Source: Ochotona curzoniae
Taxonomy: Eukaryota > Chordata > Mammalia > Lagomorpha > Ochotonidae
DNA: 64,000 nucleotides
Reading direction: 5' to 3'
Assembly (NCBI RefSeq): GCF_017591425.1
Contig: NW_024465655.1
Span: forward strand, 1,115,501 to 1,179,500
Shown here: one piece after another, positions 9,150 to 19,699 of the stretch
Position numbering within the stretch: the first letter of the stretch is position 1
Layout: every line of letters begins with the position of its first letter
Position numbers and translations under genes: made by a program
The notes under the pieces: model-generated
What the model saw: only the letters and a program-made list of their open reading frames with translations
Told to the model about the DNA's origin: nothing
Databases searched by the model: none

Positions 9150-11969
9150 AATAAGCTTTTAATTCAATTTTCTGTGAACTTGAGTTCTTTCTGTATGCGT
9201 GCTTCCATAGTGTAAGCCCATCTTTGATACTTCCACTGGAAAACCAAGAAGCATCAATAATAAGAACAGGTTGTTTAGAGCCAGAAAGGCAAACCAAAAA
9301 GGATGGATGGAGCTGACAGAGTTGGAGAAAAGCCGCCTCCTGGGAGCAGAGAGCAGGGGGGAGAGGCTGTGTGGATGGCTGTTGTTTCAAAACAAGACTT
9401 GCAGAACTGCTTGACTGCAAAGAATGTGCTCGAATCGCTTTGCCGTGAAGGAAAAACTGCTTTAGGAAGAAGCCAATAGGAACCTGTGAAGCAAATTGCT
9501 TGCGAACGGAGGCCTGCACTGAGTGAGGAAAAGCAAGAAGCTGGGGCGCTTGTTTTGGGGCGTAGTTGGGTTGTGGAGAACACTCTGCTCCTGGACTCGG
9601 GAGGGATGCAGCCATAGGCGTGCACGTCGCCTTGCGCTTGGGGGGCGCTCACAAGCACGCTCCTTTCTGTGTCAGCTCAGTGCGTTTCTGACTGGTGACT
9701 GAGAAGTGAGTGAAGCTGGCTGGCCTTTCACACTCGGCCCAGCTTAACCCTCGAGGAGGCTCCATCCTGCACGTCTGCTCTTCACCGAGAGAGGGCAGTG
9801 GGTGCCCTGAGCAGCCGGGAAGGAGCGCGCTGAGCACCTGGCGGGTGGGAGGAAACGTCTCTGTGTTGGCGCTTCCCGCATCTCTGTCGCTGGATATTTG
9901 ATTGGTACAAACGGTGTGTGCGTTCTTCTAAATCTTGTGCCCGTCCAAAAAGGCAGTAAGTTTGAGCCTGCTGCATTTGCCATGGCTATCGATTTCATGA
10001 CGGGCCGGGGATTTATTAGGAAAACAAACTGAATTTGCAAGGATCTGTTGCAATTGGCACGCCCCCGCTTTTCCTACTTGTAGATTAGATTTGGTACGCG
10101 TTCGGAAAGAACACGGCGTCAGCCGAAATGGTGCTCCGCTTTCTTCCCTATTATTTCTGAAATAGATGTGCTTCTCACACGCATGCATAGACCATTTAGC
10201 CTTGATTTGTAACTCAGGGACAGATCTGACTTATTAGCACTGCTAATTTGTAAACTGCGAACCTGGTTCCCCGGGCTGCTGGAACGCTAGCTTGATGGGT
10301 TGCTGCGCAAATGTGAAGATGTCTGTCAGGCAGGAAAAATTATGTAAAAATGATGTGGGTATAGAAAATGGGATGGACAAAATGTAATAAACTCCTTCTG
10401 GGCTGCAGAGCTGAGCTGCATATGTAATGAAGTACTTTCGGATTACGTCACCTTTTATATAACATCTGGCAGCGACTTTGATTTCAGAGCTAATTTGAAG
10501 AAGCCAGGCGCTGCGCTCTGGCTCTCCGGAGCCTGCCTTTATCTGCAAGAGGAGGGAGAAGAAAAAAAAAAAGGAACTGTTACATTTTGCATGCAAAAGG
10601 AAGCCATAATAGCTAGATGACTCTTAGGGTAATGGAGAAAGGCAAAAGAGATTGCAAAAGGTCAGGTGAACAAAGCAGCACGAATGAAGGAGCTTGTGAT
10701 TCTTAGTGAAACAGGACCGGGCTAGCCAGTCAGGCCGGTAGTGTGGGTGGCTCTCCCCTCCCCCTCCACCCTTCCCCTTGCTTCTCTCGCTCTGGGAGTT
10801 TAGTCCTGACCCACGAATACCATGGAAATAATTTCTCCCTAAATATTTTGTCTCAAGTGAGAGTCGAAAAGTATTGAGATAATTTGGGAACATCCTAAAA
10901 TGTGTTCCTTTAGCCTTTAAGAAAAAAGCTTCCCCCAAACTACTTCCCCAGCCACAAGCAGGCTTGATGTGTCAGCCCTAGGTTATTCGAAATGCTTGGC
11001 CCTCCAGTCTGTCTACCCAGGCAAGGGGAGTGTCCTGCTCTCAACTTACATGGCAGCTCACTTCTTTGGAGCCGGGGATCCAAGGAGTACAGACTCCCTC
11101 TGCCGTCTGTGCCTGCCTGGGTGTGCTGTGACCTTGCTGAGCCACATCCACAGACTTCTCTCCATCATCAGCTGCTTTCCCAATCTTCTGTCCTTACTGC
11201 CTTCCTGGAAATTCCCTTTTCCGAATTTCAAGGACAGGTCTACGTGAAGAGGTCATGTTTGAGTTTTGTCTCTGATGAGTTCCCAACTACGTTTGAAAGT
11301 TAGTTGGAAAGTTGAACAATGGAGTTAGATGTCATAAGGAAGAATTTGTTCTCTGGGAGCTAAAGTCTATGATGAAATCCCTAATTATGGCTTCTGCCAG
11401 TTCTACCTCCCTCAGGCCTTGGCAACCCTGTAGGTGGGTGAGAACAGGCGCATGGGCTGCAGTGGGTGGCAACTGCCAGTCGTTGTGGGTGGGGGAAGTT
11501 TGTCCAGGAATATCTCTTTCCAAGACTTAGCTCTTCTCTCAGATCAGCCTAAAGGGGCCAAGGCTGGAATAGACTGTATTATTCTTGCTGGATTCCCAAA
11601 ATTTTCTCTAGTGGAACCCCCAAGAGCTGATGGACATGGTACTAACAGACCTTCGTTCAGTGAATGGACATGGGTGGAGTGCTGGGGTGTTTGGGGTTGG
11701 CCCAAGGACACTCCCTGAGCTACTGGTTTCTTCGTATGAGCCGGCTAACTCCAAGTTCTCTGGCCAGAGTCCTGGGTGGCAGGGATGGCCACCTGAGCCG
11801 AGGTAGACTTATCACTGGCCCCCTGGGAAGCAAGTGTTGGAGGAATTCTCTCTTCCCTTGCACCTGGTTCCTTTTTTTAGTAGCAGGAGATAGCATTATT
11901 GTTATTTTAAAGTAATTTAAGAGGAATAAGTTTTGAGCACAAAAAGTTTGCAGGTTTTTAACATCTGGT
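9150..11969. other. Long repeat-free stretch with CpG-richer core
   Basis: About 2.8 kb without any recognisable transposon, unlike the rest of the window. CpG is clearly more frequent at about 9590-10130 (for example GCGTGCACGTCGCCTTGCGC near 9617 and CACGGCGTCAGCCG near 10112). AT-rich blocks at 10380-10620 and 10800-10920 look like the texture of conserved noncoding elements. Short open frames here show no domain, splice context or codon pattern that I trust. Confidence 0.4.
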
Positions 11970-12270
11970 AGTGCAGTGTCTTGGTTGTGTATTGCTATAG
12001 AACATACCACCCCTGAACTGAGTGTCTTAAAACAACCACCTTTTCATCAGAGCGGCTCTGTGGTCCTTGCCCTCTCCACGAAGTCTTAGAGTGGTTCCAG
12101 GTGTTTTTAGGCAGAGCTCTGCCAGTTCTCTCACAGATGGGTTTGGAGTTGGTACAGCACCAGTTCTGTCACATTCCCCTGGTCCAACAGGCAGCCTGGA
12201 TCCAAGATCTCTCTGCCACAGGAGATGAGTCAGAGAGTTTGTGGCTCTTTGCCCCACCCATGGGGGGGGG
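11970..12270. mobile_element. Ancient interspersed repeat, class uncertain
   Basis: GTATTGCTATAGAACATACC followed by GAGTGTCTTAAAACAACC matches the start of a common class of old mammalian LTR or DNA repeats read in reverse (ending in GCTTAAACAACAGAAATTTA-type sequence). The downstream part, with CATTCCCCTGGTCCAACAGG, fits the same type of element. Family not assigned. Confidence 0.38.
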
Positions 12271-12699
12271 TGTGATGTACAAATACAGAAAACCTGGAGG
12301 CAGAGCGGCTCAGAGGATGTGTGGGGAAAGCCTCCCCTGACTTTCTATCGTCACAGGCAGTCCCAATTTCCTAAGGGAAGTGGGGGCGTCGGCGGAGCTG
12401 AGCTTCCTTTTGCTGTCACCCAAGAAGAGTGTTCTGCCAAGCCAAGGGAATGCCGTGGTTGAGGTCCTTCCTCTGGCTGTGGTTCCAAAGCCGAGCCTTG
12501 TGTGATGAAAGCTCCGATGACAAGCACACTGGCAAAAACATACCAGAAGTGCGCTTTGGGGATGCTATCAACATGTTTCCAAACGAAGAGTCTGGAACAT
12601 TCCTCTTTCTCCACTAGGTCGCATAGTTGTGCCCATGACTAGACAGGGAATGAGTTGTGCAGATTTGGGGACCTTTACAGAGTTTTCATTTCTGTGTAG
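12271..12699. other. Unique spacer
   Basis: No repeat or exon recognised; a short G run lies at 12265-12274. Confidence 0.3.
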
Positions 12700-12855
12700 G
12701 ACAGGGCAGCCCCTGGCCAAAGGATGCTCTTTGGAGGTCTGTCTTGCAGGAGGGTCACCCGTTGATTGGACCAGAGGCAAACACCTGATTCAAGGGCAAT
12801 CAGTGTATTGGCTGTTCAGTGGGTTATAGGGTTGTCTGAGAGAAGGATGCTTTCT
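12700..12855 (+). repeat. Unclassified dispersed repeat, copy A
   Basis: About 150 bp similar to 14650-14805 in the same orientation. Shared blocks are AGCCCCTGG near the left, GATTGGACCAGAGGCAAACA (copy B: GATTGAACCAGAGGCAGCCA), GGGCAATCAGTGTATTGGCT (copy B: GGGCAGTTGGTACATAGGCT) and GGGTTATAGGGT. I judge identity by eye at about 65-70 percent. I cannot name the family. Confidence 0.65.
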
Positions 12856-13095
12856 GTCCCATTTCACTGCATTCAATCTCATTCAATTTAGTATTCATGA
12901 TCCCATCAATATTTTAATAAAATTACAATAGTGTGTTACTCATTATTATAGCTGTGGTGTAATACTGACAGTGTCATAGCACCCCTTGAAAGAACTAATT
13001 GAAGGGACTGATCAACTTTGAAAAGATGATAGCACATAGCACAGATTTTATGAGATGAATAGGATGCAGAATAAGACTATGTCACTTTCTTTTAT

Positions 13096-13420
13096 TTTAA
13101 ACATTTATTTTTGGTTTTTTTGTTTCAAAGGCAGAGATACAAAAAGAGAGAGAGGGTCTTCCACCTTCTGGTTCACTTCCCAAATGGCTACAAGAGCTGG
13201 GATCAGGCCTGGGTGAAGCCGGAAGACAATGGCTTCCTCCAAGTCTTTCATGTGGGTGCAGGAGCCCAAGCATTTAGGCCATCCTTTGCTGCTTTGCCAG
13301 ACACACAAGCAGGGAGCTGGATCGGAAGTGGAGCACCTGGGACCCGAAATGGGTACCAACAGGAGATGCTGGCATTGCAGGCTGAAGCTTAAGCCACTAT
13401 GCCACAATGCCGCTGCCCTC
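13096..13420 (-). mobile_element. CSINE, full length
   Basis: Reverse copy. It starts TTTAAACATTTATTTTTGG, then TTTCAAAGGCAGAGATAC, a short GA tract and TTCCACCTTCTGGTTCACTT. The body and head complement are complete to CCACAATGCCGCTGCCC. Confidence 0.93.
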
Positions 13421-13589
13421 TCCCATCACACTCTTATTCTTGAGTTCCTCATATCCTTTCCTCAGAGATGTGTGCTGGCTTTGGGTATCCTTCCAGACTG
13501 ATGAATCCTCTTCATAAAGCACCCACTGTGTATGTATAATTATAGGATGTGGATCGGTATGTTGCTTACCCGCTACAAACAGAAGCAAG

Positions 13590-13935
13590 GTCTATACTTT
13601 CTTATACTTTACTCTTTTATATAAAACAATATACTGTGCTAATAAATATAATGAACTTCTCTTTCCCCAAGAGCTACATACTATTATGTTGCATCAACAT
13701 GGTGTTATCTTTTTTGTTTTTGTTAGAGTAGTCTCCTGTTGATGCATACTTAACTTTTTCTAATCTTTGCTATTGCAACCAACACTGCAATGCATGGTGT
13801 TGGGCATGTGTGTTTATGTGTATGTGGAACTCTGTTTAGACATAGAACCGTGGGAATGAGGGCTATGGACATTATAATTTTGATATCTGTTACCAAATGA
13901 TCTTTCATGGAGATTCTATCATATTCACACCATCC
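13590..13935 (-). mobile_element. Old L1 (L1M/HAL1-type) 3' end, antisense
   Basis: Reads as the complement of an ancient LINE-1 3' region: CTTTGCTATTGCAACCAACACT, then GTGGGAATGAGGGCTATGGA, TGTTACCAAATGATC and TCATATTCACACCATCCCC. These correspond in order to well-known blocks of old L1 3' ends. Only noncoding 3' sequence is left. Confidence 0.68.
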
Positions 13936-14649
13936 CCCTGCCTCAGATTTTATTTTAGATTCTTGGGATTTTCAGTGGAATTTATTCTGGAGTGGTCAGA
14001 CATTAAGATGGATCGAGGGGAAGATTGGCGTCTGTGCTTTTATACCAGCTTTCACTTTATGAGATTTCTAAGTAGTTTATCGAATATTCTGGCCAGGAGG
14101 AAGCCTGCCAAGAGGGGAATGAGAAGCCTGGCTTCTGAGTAGTAAGGATTTGTTTCCAGTCCAGCATTGTCTGTCCTCACTGTAGGCTCTTGAGTAAGCC
14201 AGCTATCCTTTCTTTGACTCCAGTTTTTGTGTTTGTCCAATGAATATTTGCAGTAGATAATCTCAGCAAAATCCTTGGCTCCAAGTTTATTTGCTCCTAT
14301 GAAATCAAGAGTATTTGATTCTATGAAATTCCATTCTGTTTTTATCATAGGATAATAAGCTCCACACAGGAACAGTCACATGCTTTGCAAGCCTCTCTGT
14401 GAAACAAAAACACGTTTGTTGAAAGCATGAGGATTTCAAGATGGCTTTGGTATAGCACTAAACCAAGGGTGAGCTCTTGTAAGGGCAGGGCTCCTGTGCA
14501 ACAGCACAGATGCCAAGCTCCCGAAGCTTCTGCTCCTAGGATAATGCCTGTCTCCAAATGAGGGACTTTACTGACGCACCTGGTGGATGCTTGATGCAAA
14601 CACGTGCTTGAGACGTCATCATTCTTTTCTAACTGATAGCTGTCTTGGC
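13936..14649. other. Unique spacer
   Basis: No recognisable repeat. Short open frames on both strands have no recognisable domain. Confidence 0.3.
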
Positions 14650-14805
14650 CATAGCCCCTGGGTGAAGAATGTTCTCCAGAAGTATGTTTTGTATGAAGGT
14701 CATCTGCTGATTGAACCAGAGGCAGCCACCGGATGAAAGGGCAGTTGGTACATAGGCTGTCCACTAGGTTATAGGGTGGACTGATAGGAAAGTGCTGACC
14801 AATGG
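14650..14805 (+). repeat. Unclassified dispersed repeat, copy B
   Basis: Partner of 12700-12855, same orientation. The blocks occur in the same order: CCCCTGGGTGAAGAATGTTC, GATTGAACCAGAGGCAGCCA, GGATGAAAGGGCAGTTGG, CATAGGCTGTCCACTAGGTT, ATAGGGTGGACTGATAGG. The sequence outside these limits does not match between copies. This argues for two insertions and against one segmental duplication. Confidence 0.65.
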
Positions 14806-14823
14806 AAGTTCAGTAATTATCTT

Positions 14824-15104
14824 GGGACCAGAGCCATGGCATAGTAGGTTAAGCCTCCACCTGTGGTGGCAGTAAGAGTCCCTACTCTACTTCCAGTCCA
14901 ACTTCCTGCTAATGCAACTGGGAAAGCAGCAGAGGATGGCCCATGTCCTTGGGTCCCTCCCAATGTGGGAGACCCAGAAGAAGCTTCTGGTTCCTAGTTT
15001 CAGACTGGCCCAACACTGGCTGTTGTAGTCATTTGGGGAGTGAACTAATGGCTGGTAAAAAAAAATTGCCTTTCCAATAAAAATAAACAAATTTTGATTA
15101 AAAA
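14824..15104 (+). mobile_element. CSINE, 3' CT-stretch deleted
   Basis: Forward copy with head and body intact. GGGGAGTGAACTAATGGCTG joins almost directly to GCCTTTCCAATAAAAATAAA, so the usual GATGGAAGAT and CTCTCTCTGTCTC segment is missing. Confidence 0.9.
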
Positions 15105-15580
15105 GTAATTACCTCTTGACACTCTGGGGAATCCGAGCTGAGAAACATGGATGGGGTCAGCCAGCTGAATCGGTGATTAGGGCTCGGCCGGGGTAGGGCT
15201 GGGTGAGCAGTGAAAGGAGGAAGCGCCCATATTACCACGTGTAACTGAGCAGTGAGACCTCATGAATGGAGAGAGAGCCTAAACGAATTTACTTCCATAT
15301 TCAACCCAGTGAGCAGAATGGACTCAGATTTATAACAGACCTTAGCTTTGGCCTAGTCACCATTGAGCCATGTTGGAAGGAACCAACAATCTAAAGCTCT
15401 TCTTACTTTGATTTGCGTCGGAATCAGTGGGCCAGGTGGCCTGCACTGCTTAGATGGGTGACAGGAGGTCTGAGCTCTCTGAGTGAGAGCCTTCCATCTT
15501 TTTCCTGCTGGTTTTACTTGTGCCTAGACTTCTCAACTTCTATATGTATCCTTAGGATAGAGTTTTTTTTCCCTTATCTT
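15105..15580. other. Unique spacer
   Basis: Nothing recognised as a repeat or gene. Confidence 0.3.
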
Positions 15581-15911
15581 CTGTGAAGTTATTATTTTTT
15601 ATATTGGAAAGGTGGATATACAGAGAGGAGAGACAGAGAGGAAGAACTTCCGTCCGACGATTCACTCCCCAAGTGAGCGCAACGGCCGATGCTATGCTGA
15701 TCCGAAGCCAGGAGCCTCTTCTGGGTCTCCCACGCAGGTGCAGGGTCCCCAAAGCCTTGGGCCGTCCTCCACTGCTTTCCTGGGCCACAGGCAGGAAGCT
15801 GGAAGGGAAGTGGGGCTGCCAGGATTAGAACCGGCGCTCATATGGGATCCTGGGCGTGCAAGGCGAGGACCTTAACCACTGCGCCACTGCGCCGGGCCCT
15901 GTGAAGTTATT
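15581..15911 (-). mobile_element. CSINE, young, with perfect 13-bp TSD
   Basis: A complete reverse CSINE (body about 15594-15898) flanked by a perfect target-site duplication, CTGTGAAGTTATT, at 15581-15593 and 15899-15911. It carries CTTCCGTCCGACGATTCACT and ends CACTGCGCCGGGCC. The retained CpGs (TCCGACG, AACGGCCGATG, GCGCCGGG) fit a recent insertion, because CpGs decay fast in old SINEs. Confidence 0.98.
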
Positions 15912-17022
15912 CTTGACATCTTGTTCTGTTTCCAGAGGAGTAGCCCTAGGAAAATATCCCTGTCAAGTGTGCAACAAAGCACACATTTCTTGATGTCTAT
16001 CTTTTTCTTTCTGTTGGGCCAGGCTAATGGATCTCTGGAGCCTGCAGCAGGCTGAGGCAGACGTGGGACTAAAAGACCTCTGGAGATCTGCAGGTTCCAT
16101 GCCAGAGACAGAATTCCTTTGTAGTTCTTTCCCTACCCCTAATTATAGAATGTCCTTGTAAGTATTTGGTACTTTCCACTCTCTTTCATGGTTCAGTAGA
16201 GGCTGACTCTGTTGGTCTTCAGACGAATGGTCAACTAATTTTGCAAAGAATGGCATATCATTTACGCTGACAGCAATTTCCCCTCTAGGATTCATTAAAA
16301 TCTGTGGTATGTGGGTGCATTACTTAGGATGACATATGGGCACCTGCTTCTACAAGGCAAGGCACACGAGGCTGAATCTGGCAAAATGGATCCCCAGCGT
16401 GTAAATCCCGCTGGGATCAGTGAACCCTGCAGCATGGGAAATAGGATGCTGAGTGCTCCTCTTCCTCACAGGAACCTCTTGGCAGGGGAGGGGTCAGCTG
16501 TGCTTCTGGGGTGGGCCAAGAAAACAAACTGCTCAACTGAAATGAAATATGACATGGGGTCCTTCTGCTTGCCTGGATGCCCTGATTGGGTTTGGGGAGT
16601 GGGGGTGGGATTTGGGACTGGAAGGGAAGCCAAGTGAAAACCTTGGCGTATCCATTCATCCTCACCTGAGGCGCCAGTTGCATGCTGCCAGCACCCCCTG
16701 GGCATCTTGGTGAGAGCCTCAGCTTCTGTGCAGGGACTGCCTGGAGCCTGTGTCTGGCTGGGGCAATGACCATGGATGGGAGTGTGCCGGAGCCGTGCAC
16801 TGCCAATGATTTTGCACATGAAACAAGGGAAAACAAGCTTGGAAATATTTCCCAGTTCATGCTGCTGTGACTTCCAGAAATCTATGTCTGTTTTTCCCAT
16901 TATAACACAGAGATGTGTTATAATGCAGAGGTAGCCCTCCTTCCATGTATTATTGTAATACTACACTGCTTATGTAAAGCATATTTTGTTTTTTTTAATG
17001 TTCATTTAAAAAAAGCTTATTT
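15912..17022. other. Unique spacer
   Basis: No repeat recognised over about 1.1 kb. Overlapping frames of 105-150 codons at 16310-16900 are open on both strands. There is no recognised domain, splice context or codon bias, so no gene is called. Confidence 0.35.
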
Positions 17023-17641
17023 TAAAAAGAATTATTGAGAGAGAGGCATAGAGAGTTATATTTCAAAAATTTTATTTTATTTTTATTTGGAAGACAGAGT
17101 CACAGAGAGAAGGAGAGGCAGAGAAAGAAATCTTCCATCTATTGGTTCACTCCCCAGACGGCTGTAATGGCAGGGGAATGGATCCAAAACAGGAAGCAGG
17201 GGCTTCTTCCAAGTCTCCCATGTAGGTGCAGGGGTCCAGGGACTTGAGCCATCTTCTGGTGTTTTTCTCAGCCCATAAGCAGGGAGCTGGATGGGAAGTG
17301 GAGCAGCCAGGATCAGACCAGCACCCACTGGGGATTCTGCTCCCGCAGGTGGAGGTTTAGCCTATTATGACATGGCACTGGCTTCCAGGGAGAGATCTTA
17401 AATCCACTGGTTCACTTCCCAAATAACTGCAATAGCCAAGTCTGGGTGAGGCTGAAGACAGGAGTCAGGAGCTTCATCCGGGTTTCCTGTGTGGGTGGCA
17501 TGCCCGCAAACACTTAGACCATCTTCAGCTGCTTTCTCAGTGTATTAGCTGGGGAGCTGGATCAGAAGTGGATTAGCTGGGACTTGAACCTCCGCCCATA
17601 TGGGATGCTGGTGCTGCAGGTGGTAGCTGCATATACACCAC
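17023..17641 (-). mobile_element. Outer CSINE of a nested pair
   Basis: The tail part (AAAAAGAATTATTGAGAGAG, 17023-17056) and the body (AGGGAGAGATCTTAAATCCA onward, 17385-17641) belong to one reverse CSINE. It was split by a second CSINE at about 17066-17383. GAAGACAGGAGTCAGGAGCT and CCCATATGGGATGCTGGTGC are readable in the right half. Confidence 0.8.
17066..17383 (-). mobile_element. CSINE inserted into another CSINE
   Basis: Complete reverse copy from TTTTATTTGGAAGACAGAGT to GACATGGCACTGGCTTCC. It interrupts the GA-rich stretch of the outer copy, so it is the younger of the two. Confidence 0.9.
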
Positions 17642-17650
17642 TCATCTTTT

Positions 17651-17935
17651 AAAAAAAAGATTTATTTAAAAGGTACAACTGGAAAGAAAGAGAGAGAGAA
17701 GGGAATAAATCTTCCATCTATTGGTTGATGCTGAGAATGCCTTGGAGCTAGGAACTCAATCCAGGTTTCCCATGTAGGTGGCAGGGACCCCACTACTTAA
17801 GCCATCACCTGCTGCCCTCTGGGGTGTGCATTAGTAATGTGCCTGAATGGGAAATGGGGCCAGGATTCAAACCCAGGTGACATGGGCTATGCTAAGCCAA
17901 GAAACATCTGACTGTTGCACTGAACACCTGCCCCT
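17651..17935 (-). mobile_element. CSINE, diverged
   Basis: Reverse copy starting AAAAAAGATTTATTTAAAAG. It has a GA tract, ATCTTCCATCTATTGGTT, a shortened body, and the head complement CTGTTGCACTGAACACCTGC. It is third in a row of reverse SINEs. Confidence 0.85.
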
Positions 17936-18774
17936 GTGTACTCAAATCTCAGAAGGCTTCAGCATTAATAGAAAAAGGGCTGGGGTGGTCCAGAAGAATG
18001 TCGCTTCATTGGGCATTACAAAGACTGCCAATAAAATGGACCCTCAGAGTCACAGCATAGCATGGCAATGGCAGAGGGGAGGGCAAGGATTCCGATCTCT
18101 TTGATCCTGCTTGTCCCTGGAAAGCCAGAGATGAAGGAAGCATCCAGTTCCTGGCACACAGAGGCACTCATGTTAGTTGGCCACCCTGACCTCTAGAAGA
18201 AGTGATCTGGTTCCAACTTGGTTATGAGCACATCCTCAGATACTCACATGTCTCACAGCCCGCATGCTCAATGATGAGGCAATGTCATGTCATTCACAAC
18301 CGAATATAGACCTGTCACCGAACATTGCCTGCTTCTACAGAATCGTGGTTTCCTCTGAAAACTCCTCAAGGAGAAGGGAATAAGTGGCATAAATAGGACA
18401 CAGGGTGTTCTTGGGTGCCGTGCCAGTCTCCCGCCTCCTGTGAGGCTGCAGTTGCTGAGAGCGGAGGTTCCCTGCAGTACAGAAGAGGCTGGGCATGGCC
18501 CCCGATGGACTCACATGGCCTGGGGCGGACCAAGACTGAAGACAATTTATGGATTAAAGGAAATATCAGTATATGGCATAACTAGGCATAAATTGTAAGG
18601 AATTCCAGAGGCCATGAGGAATGAGAGGTATGGATGATTTTGGAGGGGGGGTGTTTCTTTTTACAAAGTTTGCCCTGCCTCCATTTTAGCCTGGTTGCAA
18701 ATGGATCAAACAAGAAAATAAGAAAAAAAAAAGATAAACATCTCAGAACTTCCTCCCTTCTGAGCTTTCCTCCC
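17936..18774. other. Unique spacer
   Basis: Nothing recognised. It ends in purine- and A-rich low-complexity sequence near 18715-18735. Confidence 0.3.
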
Positions 18775-18975
18775 CTCCCAAGAGGTGACAATTGCTTGTT
18801 TCCTTTGTATGCACACTTTTCACATCTAATATACACATATGTGCAAGTTTGCAAAAAAAAAAAAGATAAATAAAAAGGAAATGGGATGATACTGCACACG
18901 CTGGCTTGTCACTTAGAGATATGTTCCAGTGTAAAGAGTCCGGCTTCATTTTAAAGAAAATGTGGAATTGTTCTT
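18775..18975 (-). mobile_element. Old L1 (L1M/HAL1-type) 3' end, antisense
   Basis: GAGGTGACAATTGCTTG, then TAATATACACATATGTGCAA, GGAAATGGGATGATACTGCA and TTAGAGATATGTTCCA. These follow the order of blocks in the complement of old L1 3' UTRs. It is interrupted by an A-rich run at 18853-18865. Confidence 0.6.
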
Positions 18976-19699
18976 CAGGAATGACTACTGAAAGATACAG
19001 AGGAATGGATACATTCTTGGACACATAAAATTTGCCAAGTGGAGTTTCGGAGACATTGAACACTTACACGGATCAAAAACCAAGATGATGATTCAGTCAG
19101 AAATACAGACCCTGCCCTGCCCACCTCCCCTTGCCCAGTGGTAGGCAACGGTCTAGGTTGCATTGTACCTAAGCAAGTGTTACATTGCTGGGAGAAAAGC
19201 AGTTAATAGCTGGTAGGGATTCTGGGCCTGGTTAATGCCAAATTTGTGTGAACTATAGCAGTGTGCCAGCATAGTTTCCTATTCCGTGGGACACAAGCTG
19301 GGATGCCAGCAGATAGGGTCTGCAGACCCATGACTTAATGTGTGTGGGACCCAAGCAGGAGGGCAGGGCTCCAGGCTTGTCTGGCTCACTGCTGCAGGAC
19401 TAGGCTTGGGGATCTGTGCACTGGTGGGAATGGGGAGCAGGTTCTGGGGATGTGTGGGGGGAAGGATTACTGAGGGAGAATGTGATAGGTGAGGAGTGAT
19501 TTCTGAGGAACTTCCACAAACCAGGCTGGAGTACTTGAAGTAAACAAAGGGGCTGAGATCAAGTGGTTTGGAGGAGGGAAACTGGAGAACATTTCAGGGA
19601 TAGACCAATACATCCACCTGCATGGGAGTCCTGAGCTGGGTTTGTTGGTATCAACCACTGCTTAATGGCGCACACAAAAGACAGGGCTTGACCACAGTA

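Noticed and set aside
9638..9655. Possible second CTCF motif (TTGGGGGGCGCTC)
   Set aside because: Only about 10 of 14 core positions match; the left half of the motif is wrong.
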